64,000 bases of DNA, from positions 1 to 64,000 of the forward strand of contig JANOWJ010000165.1 in NCBI GenBank assembly GCA_031417835.1. Reading direction: 5' to 3'. Shown here piece by piece: positions 9,301 to 17,347 of this stretch. The notes under the pieces are model-generated. The model did not search any database and had not been told where the DNA came from. It was given only the letters and a program-made list of their open reading frames with translations. The translations under genes were made by a program, and so were the position numbers. This stretch comes from JADJLQ01 sp031417835 (lineage in GTDB: Bacteria > Bacteroidota > Bacteroidia > Chitinophagales > Saprospiraceae). Position 1 is the stretch's first letter; each line of letters opens with the position of its first letter.

Positions 9301-9342
9301 ATGGCTGATAATTTTAAAGAGGAGCGTAGGGTGAGTTTATAA
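6310..9342 (+). CDS. Multi-pass membrane sensor histidine kinase, NtrY-like
   Basis: A 1010-residue membrane kinase. After an N-terminal signal-anchor (about 7-24) comes an extracytoplasmic stretch, then a block of about seven hydrophobic helices (about 165-425), a second soluble region, further helices near 535-555 and 585-605, a third loop and a last helix near 695-720. A HAMP domain (about 720-770) leads to HisKA with the phosphorylation site VAHEIKNPLTP (His788), and a HATPase domain with the N box around N900-N904, DNGCG at 934-938 and GTGLGLA near 958. The H-box sequence is the NtrY type. No response regulator is adjacent, so the partner is elsewhere. The ligand cannot be predicted. It is convergent with the DUF4846 gene with only 13 bp between stops. 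Confidence 0.9.
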   Translation: MKSYTKALIFSMIACSILYGLGHYGHSEAHIQKRIATAQHHLDQSYHHAIDILASDSLVDRIGEEFKKNKYVYYVHQGDSLRYWSEETFRLSALTSVDKGQFVTQENVTYYFRSFQKEGTSHIIGLPVYFVSQEETEVALLQGAIFSPDRAISHFVKIDPGYPAWMQWSMVLFYMLSVGSGVYGLLMWSRRLMAEQYLLLGLFVFAVGIFLIRMVSLASSRLLSWPAVVFFDDAVRPSLFSPTLGDLLINIGLLCVLIWFIRSYIRPQYFNKIWANGFALGLMNYWLVYLSAFLMVHIFRQLVMNSGLSFDFEYIFYLDFRSVLALSGILILAIALFILDLHLLRIIRHLGLTSQKRLLANGLALAALVPLTFLLPAQLPFLLLLGLGGYLTLLDLFIDHIRPHAAWYLTWTITGSILISSLLYQFHIDKELDQRVTIAQALKQELIAADIAPGHSETFLRRQLSRKETNSAYLALYDLRYIQAPSTPLISSDSGLHTIYTEINGDSGFYLTKKSNQLFKAFSFFSYVFILFNLILVGFALINRKVRWFSFSLFRFFPSRVTLRYRIQVSMLVMSLCSFLLIALVIILYVKKNAWEWQKDASLLHTGSLSLPELLRSAGTNHELYKIYDDQGRLLPDQVDRMPYADWAALHSSDDPVTLTYNTLHHEDGRLFFIKKNDTAVDLQNKRKLNDFLGALLNVYVFLLIVIVLISMIVANSIARPLTVLSTKLKQIKIGGSNQRLEWDHQDELGGLIRNYNEMIQELDRSTRMLALTERETAWREMAKQVAHEIKNPLTPMKLITQHLQNSIHRAQPEEIPPLVKRVTQTLIEQIDNLSKIASEFSNFAKLPAPENEKLVLNEVVTSTHDLFRKREDMDIHLRVPIDEIYVFADKNHIIRVLTNLIKNAIQAIPLGRRGRIEILLYKQDEKAIVKIADNGCGIPDSMKDKVFYPNFTTKNSGTGLGLAIVRDIIDSCNGHIYFLTYENKGTEFYIELPLMHMADNFKEERRVSL

Positions 9343-9355
9343 GAGTGCAGCTAGT

Positions 9356-10180
9356 CTACCATGTTTTTAAATGTTCAGCTTTAAAAGTCCATTCCGGAGT
9401 GGCCAGTTTGGTCAAGTTATCTAAACGATACCAGGGACTGATGGTGGGATCTTGTATATTTTTCAATACATGAATGTCTTGAGCAGGCATATAGCTTTGG
9501 GCTAACATAAATAATTTGTTGCCATCCTGGTCCTCGGCGATATCCACTACGATGACTGCATGGCCCGGTGCGCCACCTTCTATAAATACATGTCCTATCG
9601 CCAAGTCTTTTAATTGTGTTCTATTAAGTTCTTTTGCTAATGATAAGGTGCCTGCATACATGAAGACCATCGTCATGTATTTTCTAAACTCGGTATAGGT
9701 ATTGGCAGGCGCTTTGCTTTTTACCCAACTGGTTTTGTTGCCCTTTACCACAATTCGTTTTCCCATCATCCACTCACTGTATTCGACTTTAAACCCATTG
9801 GTCAATGTAAAAGCGATTTGATCATACGCTTTCATTGCAAATAGATACTCGCCACGGAGTCGCATCACAGCATCTGCGCACTGTTGCAGGTCTTTATTAC
9901 CCACATCGATGGTCAGCACTGCTTCATGAACCGGATTGGATTTTATTTGACCGTTAAAGTATTTTACTGGCGAACCTGCCGGTCGAACGGGCAGGTTGCG
10001 TAAATAGTGTGAAAATGAATAAGCGGGTACTGCAATGCGGTAAAAAGAAGCAGGCGGAATGAATCGAGTGAGTATAGTGGTGCCCTGTATGTTTACGATA
10101 GTTGAATGTGTGGTGCCAAAAGACTGGCTGTTTGCTTTGTATCCTACGCCTACTAAATACAAATATAACAGGACCTTCAT
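9356..10180 (-). CDS. DUF4846 family exported protein
   Basis: 274 residues with a short hydrophobic N-terminus (KVLLYLYLVGVGYKANSQ) that looks like a signal peptide cut near residue 19. The body matches the DUF4846 family as I know it: IPPASFYRIAVPAYSFSHYL, the VKYFNGQIK segment, the CADAVMRLRGEYLF helix and the later GHVFIEGGAPGHAVIVVD strand, which contains a conserved His. Members occur across Bacteroidota; the biochemical function is not known. It follows the giant adhesin gene by 9 bp on the same strand, so the two are likely cotranscribed. Confidence 0.8.
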   Translation of the reverse strand: MKVLLYLYLVGVGYKANSQSFGTTHSTIVNIQGTTILTRFIPPASFYRIAVPAYSFSHYLRNLPVRPAGSPVKYFNGQIKSNPVHEAVLTIDVGNKDLQQCADAVMRLRGEYLFAMKAYDQIAFTLTNGFKVEYSEWMMGKRIVVKGNKTSWVKSKAPANTYTEFRKYMTMVFMYAGTLSLAKELNRTQLKDLAIGHVFIEGGAPGHAVIVVDIAEDQDGNKLFMLAQSYMPAQDIHVLKNIQDPTISPWYRLDNLTKLATPEWTFKAEHLKTW

Positions 10181-10189
10181 AGCAAAAAA

Positions 10190-13100
10190 CTAATTGATCA
10201 AGGTCACATCTCCCTTGTACACCAATCGCACACCATCGGTAAATTCCACATCGATCAAATAGACATATACCCCTGAAGGTGCAGTCACCCCTTTAAATCG
10301 ACCATCCCAAATCAATACTCCGGCAGGATCTGGTCCCAAGTCTTTGATCTCAGATATGATATCGCCCCATCGATTAAACATTCGGCCGTAGTGGATCTTG
10401 ACCACTCCTGAGCCACTGAATAATCGAAAATCCTGATTAGCACTGAGTTGATCCGGTCGGAAAGCATTAGGTATGTATATGGCGCGGCGCGTATCTACCG
10501 TGACCATGACCTGATCTGTGGCCCTACAACCGGATTGATCGATGGCTGTGGCTGTGAATATTGTATTTTTAAAGGGCCTGACCCTGATCAAGGAACAATC
10601 GGCATTCAAACAATCAAATTCACCCGTATTTCCCCAGTTTACCATAGAGATCGGATTATTACCCACTGCAGTTATGCGCAGGCTATCTCCAAGGCGAATA
10701 GCTCGGTCCGGCCCGAAGTCAACATTAAACCGCGGTGGGTCGACCACCGTGATCGTAGTGTCAAGCGCACAACCTTTACGATCAAATAAGGTGAGTTGAT
10801 AGCTGCCAGCCTTTAGTGGTATTCTATTGGTGATCGGTATACTATTGCCATTATTGATAGAATAAGAATAACTGGCACCATTGCCTCCGGTCGCATTATT
10901 GATGAATATGCCGATCGTATCACCGGCACATCGAGGTATAAAAGAAGTCAATAGATCCAATGAAAGCCAAGTGGGCTCGGCTATATCCAAGTTGGCGAGC
11001 GTATCTGAGCAGCCTTTGCTATCAGTGGCTATGACGGAATAAATACCTGGCCGAATATTTCTTATAAAATTGGTATCCGGAAAATTTGGTGTCCAGGTAT
11101 ATCGGATAGCTCCAATATTACCACCGGTTGTTTTTACACCCAGATGACCATCATTGCTACCGGGACATGTGATGGGTCTCACCTTGATGGAGTCCAGCGA
11201 GAGCGCTAAGACCGATGGTTCTGAAATAAATAGGGAATCTATAAAACTACAATTATTAAGATCGGTCACAGTCACCGTATACTTACCTGCCGCAATACCT
11301 GATCGCACATTATTGGTATCAGCATCATTCCACACATATCGATAAGGGGATGTACCTCCGAACGCAAGGTAATTGATAGAGCCATTGCGCTGACCTGCAC
11401 ATACGATATCCTGAGCAATCGTTCTGATCGGATCTCTGATAATGGCTGTCGGGGATACAATATTGAAGGTAGCAGTAGTGGAGCAGTTATTACCATCTAA
11501 AATCCGTACAGTTTGGAGGCCAGCACACAGACTATCCGCGGTAGAGGAAACCAAACCTAATGTCTGCTCATTGGATGACCAGATGATTCTAAAATTGTTT
11601 TGTGGATCAGTACCCCCCGATACCAGGATTCTAGCTTGACCAGTACAGTCGCCAGTACCAGCGCATCGGACCCCTCTGAAAGCAGCTGAATCAAATACCG
11701 CTACGATAGCAGGAGGTTCACGGAGTATGGCATTGAGTATGAGACTTGGACATCGATTGGCATCGGTGATGGTCACACTATAATTGCCGGATCTTAGTCT
11801 GGTAAATACGCCAAAGTTTTGTGAGGTGCCTCCATTAAGCGTATATGTGTATGGACCTGTACCACCACGAGCAGTAAAATTGATCCTACCACTGCTATCC
11901 CTGGGACAAAGTGGTTCGATGATCTGGGAATCTAATAATGCAAGTGCCAAAGGCTGGGATAAGATCACAGTATCCTGACCTTTACAGCCCTTATTATCAG
12001 TGACCTCGACGATGGCGGGTCTATTGGCTAGATTATTTCTCGAAGTAGCAGTGCTATCACCATTGCTCCATTTATATCTGACGATGGTAAATCCTGCACC
12101 GGCCCTTGCCGTAAGATCAGCCCCCTGACCAAAACAAAGGATAGGAGTCGTATCGATCGACACGGGTACAACTGTTCGTACAAAATTGAATGACAGTCCG
12201 GCATTAAAATTAGTAGAACAATTATTGGCATCAGTGACGGTCACTTGATAATTGCCCGAGATTAGACCTGTCCTGGTATTTGAGTTGATAGGAGCATCTG
12301 CCCAGGTATATCGATAGGGACCTGTACCACCTGTCATATTGATGGTGATGGCTGCGTCACTGCCTGGCACGCAGGATTCGGGTCTGGTCACAACTGAAGC
12401 AGTATCCAACAAAAGTGGTTGTGTCAAATTTAATAAGGTATCCAAAAAACAGCCTGACTGATCTCGGATCAAAATTCTATAGGAACCGGCTGAAATGGCA
12501 TTGAGTCTAGCTGGCCGGGCTAAAATGCCAGGCAACCTTACACCTAGGGGATCAAATATGTATACTGTGTCATTCACCAAAGTAGAGCCGTCCGAAAACA
12601 TCCTACCTACCTCCAATCGACCATCGCTCCTTGCAAAACATGTAGGATTGTCGACGACAGGGCTCAAGGCTATTCTCTTTTGATAGGTTAGTCTCAGACT
12701 TGCGGTGTCTTTACATCCTTTGCTATCCGTGATTACTAATCGGCTTAGTGAATCTCCTAGATTGGTATAACTGTTACCGATTTGTGTGCCATTACCCAAC
12801 CATTCAAATGAAAATGGTCCAATGCCTTGAATGGAAGCAAAGTCCGGGGATAAACGGCCATCTGTGATACCATTGCAAACAGGAAGTCGAGCAATTGAAA
12901 TGGCAGACCGTGGTCTTTCCCTTAAGATGTTGATACTATCTAGTTTGAAACACCCTTGAGCATCTGTCACCGTGACGATATATTTTCCTGCAACTAATCT
13001 ATTGATGGTAGGGGTGACACTGCCATTAGACCATGAAAACCTAAATGGTAAAGATCCGTTAGACACCATGGCTGTGATTCTGCCATCGTTACCCACACAA

Positions 13101-14770
13101 CTTTCATTGTTGAAGTTACTAAGATCTATTGCAATATCAGATACAGCGGCACTAAAATTAAAAGTGTCTCTTACTTTATTACTGTCCGCATCGGTGGTGA
13201 TCAGCTCGTATTGCCCCTGAGGCAAATTGGCAAAAATTAAAGTATTCACTGATGCCGCTGGTATATTCAATTTATCTCGGATCGAGGCATTTCCAATCAA
13301 TCCATACTCTATCGTAAAAGGACCACGGCCTGCGAATACCTGACCAAATAGGGCCTGGCCACACTGCGCATAAAAAGCATCCAGATTGGTAGCAGGATTG
13401 ATAAGACTCGTGCAAGCAAATACACTACCTGATGCCGTAGTCAATGGGATTTTGGTGCCTGCGAGATTAGATAGTTCGAGACTGGGTAAGTTAGGTCCTG
13501 GGTTTTCTAATACTCGGACAGTATTGTTGCCCGGAGGTCCTTTGACTCTAAAACAGATATCAATAAGCTTTACTTCTGTCGTAAAATCACGCGGCGTCAG
13601 ATTAAAATCAAACCAGAAAAATTTGATATAGCCTTGGGTCACATCATTGGTGACGACTACCGCATCTATGGTCGTGCCTAAGCTAGGATTCAGATTCCGA
13701 GCTCCGGTATATTCTAATAATTGAGGGTTGAAAGAAAATGTAAATTGAGCTGCAGTCAGATCGGGGATTCTACCGACATTGATGGTATAACATACTTCTG
13801 AGCCAATACTTCCATTAGCACATAAGACACGCAGGATACCAGGATCTTCTTCGATCGTGACGGAACCGGTTATGGTACATCCATTGATATCCTCTATGGT
13901 GATGGTATATCTACCAGGTGAAGGCGCAGAAAACTGCATGGGTTTGCCATTTTTAGCCGGGCCATTAGTCAAGCGACCTATAATATTCGCATCAGCATTA
14001 TTGACTATAGATACGATGGTATAATTACTTGCCGTGTCATATTGAGGCAGTCCTCCACCTACGGTAAAAGTACCAGTATAATTTGCAGGACCCCCATTAT
14101 TGCCAGTGATGTTAGTAAGCCTGAGTTCATTGAGATATACTACAGAAAAAGCAGAGTCGATATTGACATCAATACATGGACCGGATATATCGGATGCATT
14201 TTTTTCAAATACAGTGTCGCCACTAAATCGATCGAGTGTCACCGGAGCAAACCAAAATTGTACAGGGTTACCATTATTATAGGTGGTTTGTAGGAACCCA
14301 TCGTTAACAAATTCGATGTCTCCATTGGCAGTCCCTTTTGCTATCCACAGTCCATTCCGTTGATTGACCGGTAAACCATTGACTATGATTGGAGTTTTTT
14401 TATTGATACAGGGATCGGCGATGAGTGTGGCCAGGCTGGTGGCCTCTCGCGTAGGTTTACAATCATAGTATACGTAGGCCGTACCTGGCGTAGTCGAAGG
14501 ATTAGGATCGCCACTGAAATTGCCATTGCGGTTATGTACTATATTGAGTCTGTCCCCAAAACATAAGTAACGGGTATTATTGGATTGATTTGCAGCGTTT
14601 GAAGTGATTCTAAATGTACCCGCTTCAGCTCCTGGGCAGCCTTGAGACCTAAGATTGTTGCCGGATGTCACGGTGCTTTCAGCCAATACACGGATGGGTC
14701 TTTGAGCCTGGATCGAATGAATCGATAAATAATATAACGCTAAAAAGAGTAGAGTTGGGCGACAATTCAT
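10190..14770 (-). CDS. Giant SprB-repeat adhesin with cohesin-like domain and T9SS type B sorting domain
   Basis: 1526 residues, secreted: signal peptide near 1-22 (LLFLALYYLSIHSIQAQ). A cohesin-like segment lies at about 320-440 (VCYTINVGRIPDLTAAQFTF). From about 540 to 1330 there is a chain of around nine SprB-type repeats, each with a GGTGPYRYTW-like strand and a GNYQVTVTDANNCS-like end. The last 95 residues (IYIPNAFRPD, NRWGDII, GVYVYLIDVEF) are the gliding-motility-associated CHU_C / type B T9SS sorting domain, which is cleaved on export through the type IX system and leaves the protein on the cell surface. By homology with Flavobacterium SprB it may serve adhesion or gliding; that role is inference. 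A -7 box at 14817-14824 lies 47 bp upstream of the start. Confidence 0.92.
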   Translation of the reverse strand: MNCRPTLLFLALYYLSIHSIQAQRPIRVLAESTVTSGNNLRSQGCPGAEAGTFRITSNAANQSNNTRYLCFGDRLNIVHNRNGNFSGDPNPSTTPGTAYVYYDCKPTREATSLATLIADPCINKKTPIIVNGLPVNQRNGLWIAKGTANGDIEFVNDGFLQTTYNNGNPVQFWFAPVTLDRFSGDTVFEKNASDISGPCIDVNIDSAFSVVYLNELRLTNITGNNGGPANYTGTFTVGGGLPQYDTASNYTIVSIVNNADANIIGRLTNGPAKNGKPMQFSAPSPGRYTITIEDINGCTITGSVTIEEDPGILRVLCANGSIGSEVCYTINVGRIPDLTAAQFTFSFNPQLLEYTGARNLNPSLGTTIDAVVVTNDVTQGYIKFFWFDFNLTPRDFTTEVKLIDICFRVKGPPGNNTVRVLENPGPNLPSLELSNLAGTKIPLTTASGSVFACTSLINPATNLDAFYAQCGQALFGQVFAGRGPFTIEYGLIGNASIRDKLNIPAASVNTLIFANLPQGQYELITTDADSNKVRDTFNFSAAVSDIAIDLSNFNNESCVGNDGRITAMVSNGSLPFRFSWSNGSVTPTINRLVAGKYIVTVTDAQGCFKLDSINILRERPRSAISIARLPVCNGITDGRLSPDFASIQGIGPFSFEWLGNGTQIGNSYTNLGDSLSRLVITDSKGCKDTASLRLTYQKRIALSPVVDNPTCFARSDGRLEVGRMFSDGSTLVNDTVYIFDPLGVRLPGILARPARLNAISAGSYRILIRDQSGCFLDTLLNLTQPLLLDTASVVTRPESCVPGSDAAITINMTGGTGPYRYTWADAPINSNTRTGLISGNYQVTVTDANNCSTNFNAGLSFNFVRTVVPVSIDTTPILCFGQGADLTARAGAGFTIVRYKWSNGDSTATSRNNLANRPAIVEVTDNKGCKGQDTVILSQPLALALLDSQIIEPLCPRDSSGRINFTARGGTGPYTYTLNGGTSQNFGVFTRLRSGNYSVTITDANRCPSLILNAILREPPAIVAVFDSAAFRGVRCAGTGDCTGQARILVSGGTDPQNNFRIIWSSNEQTLGLVSSTADSLCAGLQTVRILDGNNCSTTATFNIVSPTAIIRDPIRTIAQDIVCAGQRNGSINYLAFGGTSPYRYVWNDADTNNVRSGIAAGKYTVTVTDLNNCSFIDSLFISEPSVLALSLDSIKVRPITCPGSNDGHLGVKTTGGNIGAIRYTWTPNFPDTNFIRNIRPGIYSVIATDSKGCSDTLANLDIAEPTWLSLDLLTSFIPRCAGDTIGIFINNATGGNGASYSYSINNGNSIPITNRIPLKAGSYQLTLFDRKGCALDTTITVVDPPRFNVDFGPDRAIRLGDSLRITAVGNNPISMVNWGNTGEFDCLNADCSLIRVRPFKNTIFTATAIDQSGCRATDQVMVTVDTRRAIYIPNAFRPDQLSANQDFRLFSGSGVVKIHYGRMFNRWGDIISEIKDLGPDPAGVLIWDGRFKGVTAPSGVYVYLIDVEFTDGVRLVYKGDVTLIN

Positions 14771-14816
14771 TGGATTATAAGTATATATATGAAGCAGATT
14801 TTCGGGATATGAGCGG

Positions 14817-14824
14817 CAAAGTTA
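14817..14824 (-). promoter_or_regulatory. Bacteroidota -7 promoter element for the adhesin gene
   Basis: On the minus strand it reads TAACTTTG, matching TAnnTTTG. A TTG that could be the -33 element lies at 14849-14847, 22 bp upstream. Predicted leader length is about 42 nt. Confidence 0.55.
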
Positions 14825-14939
14825 ATCAAGCACCCTAGATCTAGTTCAATTTTAACAAATGTATTCTATCAACGAAGCATCCTCAGGGTATAGTATGATA
14901 AAAAATACATTAACCCCTACTTAGGATTTTGTTAATAGT

Positions 14940-15869
14940 TTACATTTTTTGTTCCAATTCAGACATATGTTTGACTACACCTTGTAGTCCTTTACTTTTA
15001 AGTTCTTGGACGAAGCGGAGCGCTTCTTCTTTAGTACTAAACTTACCTAAAGTGATTCTATACGAAACGATATTGGTCTCCTTGTTTTTATTGTTGAATA
15101 CCTGGACAGTCTGAGTAAACGATTTTTTAAGCTTGCTGACTTCACTTGCGACATTCGTAGCGTCAGAGTAGACCCCGATTTGTACCCGATACAATACCGG
15201 ATTATTATCTTTTGGGTCTTCAGTTCTAGTTGATTTGATGGCAGGAGCCGGTTTGCTCGCGGGTGTTGAACTTGGAGGAATTAATTTTTTAGGTTCTGAT
15301 TTGGGTTTGTTCTTTACCTCAGAGGCTTTAGGCAATCCCGGTTCTCGGTATACATTAATAAATGCAGGTTTTGGTTCAGATGTGGAAGTTGATTTTAAAG
15401 GGATATTATCGGCTATAGCTACGATGTCGTCAGCAGCGGTACCAGCTGCGGCGCTCCTATGATTTTTTAATACTCTCAGTAGATCAGGTGCTCCCATGCT
15501 TTTTTCATATTTACCGAGTAAAGCCCCATTGCCATTTAATACGACGATGGTCGGTAGGTACTGGACTTTGTATTTTTGTTTCCATACGAATCCATCCAGA
15601 TTTTCTACATCGACTTTTACTGGTACATAGTTTTTATCGATGTAGGAGGCTAAGGTAGCATCAGTGAAAGTAAACTCATCCATCCACTTACACGGCTCAC
15701 ACCACTTAGCATGAAACTCAATGAAATAGAGTTTTGATTCTTTTTTGGCCTTAGCCTTGGCAGCTTCTATGGTACCATTAAAGAACATGACTTCTGACTC
15801 TTCAGCCATAATTATAGTACTCGAGCAAAAAGTAATCATTGCTACAGTCAGACATTGATAGATTCGCAT
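14940..15869 (-). CDS. Exported thioredoxin-fold protein with C-terminal SPOR domain
   Basis: 309 residues. A signal peptide (about 1-21) precedes a thioredoxin domain (about 25-135) with the redox motif WCEPCKW near residue 57 in the context FIEFHAKWCEPCKWMDEF and the cis-proline strand YLPTIVVLNGNG. A Pro/Ser/Lys-rich linker (about 165-225) leads to a SPOR domain (about 227-305; YRVQIGVYSD and YRITLGKFSTKEEALRFV), which binds denuded septal peptidoglycan. The combination suggests a periplasmic disulfide-active protein held at the division site. It has an unusually perfect Shine-Dalgarno sequence (15875-15882). It is divergent from fabH. Confidence 0.88.
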   Translation of the reverse strand: MRIYQCLTVAMITFCSSTIIMAEESEVMFFNGTIEAAKAKAKKESKLYFIEFHAKWCEPCKWMDEFTFTDATLASYIDKNYVPVKVDVENLDGFVWKQKYKVQYLPTIVVLNGNGALLGKYEKSMGAPDLLRVLKNHRSAAAGTAADDIVAIADNIPLKSTSTSEPKPAFINVYREPGLPKASEVKNKPKSEPKKLIPPSSTPASKPAPAIKSTRTEDPKDNNPVLYRVQIGVYSDATNVASEVSKLKKSFTQTVQVFNNKNKETNIVSYRITLGKFSTKEEALRFVQELKSKGLQGVVKHMSELEQKM

Positions 15870-15874
15870 ACGTT

Positions 15875-15882
15875 CCTCCTTT
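15875..15882 (-). promoter_or_regulatory. Perfect Shine-Dalgarno sequence
   Basis: The minus strand reads AAAGGAGG five bases before the ATG at 15869. Such full anti-SD complementarity is rare in Bacteroidota and absent from the other starts in this window; it fixes this start codon. Confidence 0.75.
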
Positions 15883-16070
15883 GATTTTAAAATAGTTAAA
15901 TGGTTGGTTTTAACAGGAATAGGCTTCCTTTACCGTGTACAACAATTATTGTACCAGATTTGGTTATTTTTATTTTAATACAACTATATTTCGTTGAATG
16001 TTAATATATTATAAGTTATAAACTTATTTTATACGTTGAGTAGACATGATGAATACATGCGAATATTATT

Positions 16071-16078
16071 TACATTTG
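16071..16078 (+). promoter_or_regulatory. -7 promoter element of fabH
   Basis: TACATTTG matches TAnnTTTG and ends only 4 bp before the fabH ATG at 16083, so the transcript should begin at or next to the start codon. Confidence 0.6.
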
Positions 16079-16082
16079 TCTC

Positions 16083-17090
16083 ATGAGTGGAGATATTACG
16101 GTGGCCATTACTGGCGTGGAAGGGTATGTACCGGAGCATATATTGACGAATAAAGATCTGGAGGCGCTGGTAGAAACCAATGATGCATGGATCATGGAGC
16201 GGGTGGGGATCAAAGAACGGAGAATCCTCAAAGATCCTGAAAAAGCATCCGTGTATATGGGTGCCGAAGCTGTGAAGGGTTTGCTGCTAAAAACCAATAC
16301 TCATCCTAATGATGTTGAGCTATTGATCTGTGCTACGGTCACAGGGGACTATGTAGTACCTGATAATGCAAATCAAATCTGTAAGCTCGCCGGTATGAAG
16401 CATGCTTATGGTTTTGATTTAAATGCTGCATGTTCCGGTTTTTTGTTTGCACTAGCTACCGGGGCCCAATTTGTGCGATCTGGGATGCATCGGAAAGTTA
16501 TCGTAGTAGGGAGTGATAAGATGTCGACGATCACAGATTATACGGATCGATCTACATGTATCCTTTTTGGCGATGCAGCCGGAGCTGTCATGCTCGAACC
16601 CTCGATCAATGATTATGGAATTGAGCAGATCGCATTATATGGAGATGCCTCCGGCAAAGACATGCTGCGCATCAAGTCAGGCGGTGCACTGAGACCTCCG
16701 TCAGCTGAGACCGTAGGTCAAAGGGAGCATTTTGTATGGCAAGATGGCAAAGTCGTATTTAAGGCTGCAGTCAAAGGTATGTCAGAAGCTGTAAAAGAAG
16801 TTATAAAAAGGGCAGGCCATCAAGGTGCTGATATAGACTGGATAGTTCCTCATCAGGCAAATTATCGAATCATCAAATCTGTGGCAGATATGCTCGATTA
16901 TCCGCTCGAAAAAGTGATGATCAATATCCAGAAATATGGCAATACTACAGCTGCTACAATACCCTTGTGCCTTTGGGAATACGAATCTAAGCTCAAAGAA
17001 GGGGACAAAGTCATTCTTACAGCTTTTGGAGGTGGTTACACCTGGGGGGCCATTTTACTCACTTGGGCTTATGATACCAAAAAGACATAA
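16083..17090 (+). CDS. fabH: 3-oxoacyl-ACP synthase III (KAS III)
   Basis: 335 residues, the normal FabH length. It condenses an acyl-CoA starter with malonyl-ACP to begin fatty-acid synthesis. The catalytic triad is complete: Cys117 in LNAACSGFLFAL, His257 in PHQANYRI and Asn287 in YGNTTAATIPL; the C-terminal GGGYTWGA glycine-rich strand is present. The start codon sits directly after a -7 promoter box, so a leaderless mRNA is expected. The efp-accB-accC cluster begins 257 bp downstream on the same strand from its own promoter, keeping starter synthesis and malonyl-CoA supply genes together. Confidence 0.96.
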   Translation: MSGDITVAITGVEGYVPEHILTNKDLEALVETNDAWIMERVGIKERRILKDPEKASVYMGAEAVKGLLLKTNTHPNDVELLICATVTGDYVVPDNANQICKLAGMKHAYGFDLNAACSGFLFALATGAQFVRSGMHRKVIVVGSDKMSTITDYTDRSTCILFGDAAGAVMLEPSINDYGIEQIALYGDASGKDMLRIKSGGALRPPSAETVGQREHFVWQDGKVVFKAAVKGMSEAVKEVIKRAGHQGADIDWIVPHQANYRIIKSVADMLDYPLEKVMINIQKYGNTTAATIPLCLWEYESKLKEGDKVILTAFGGGYTWGAILLTWAYDTKKT

Positions 17091-17316
17091 TGCCACAAAG
17101 GGAGTTGTAGAGATCCACTAAAACGAAGGTGTAAGCCACATCACAATTCAACTGCTTGACCGATTATGCGGTGATTTACTGTGCTTGGATCATGCTCTAT
17201 CCTTAGGTGAAGACTATAGCCATCTAGCTAAAAGACATGGCAAAGCATTGATTATCAAACAAATATTAATTTTGAAGATAAGTACCCGCCCATGCACTTT
17301 ACCCACGGCTTATACT

Positions 17317-17324
17317 TATATTTG
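17317..17324 (+). promoter_or_regulatory. -7 promoter element of the efp-accB-accC operon
   Basis: TATATTTG fits TAnnTTTG and lies 23 bp before the efp ATG. It overlaps the left edge of a perfect 14-bp palindrome (17321-17334, centre GCGGCCGC) placed at the predicted transcription start. Confidence 0.6.
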
Positions 17325-17347
17325 CGGCCGCAAAAATAATATCAATT

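Noticed and set aside
10190..14770. Repetitive DNA in the adhesin gene considered as a CRISPR-like or tandem DNA array
   Set aside because: The repeats are at the protein level (SprB units of variable length and sequence), not conserved DNA repeats.
15937..15954. Inverted repeat GTACAA...TTGTAC between the thioredoxin-SPOR gene and fabH
   Set aside because: The 6-bp arms in AT-rich DNA are too short to separate from chance, though it could be an operator.
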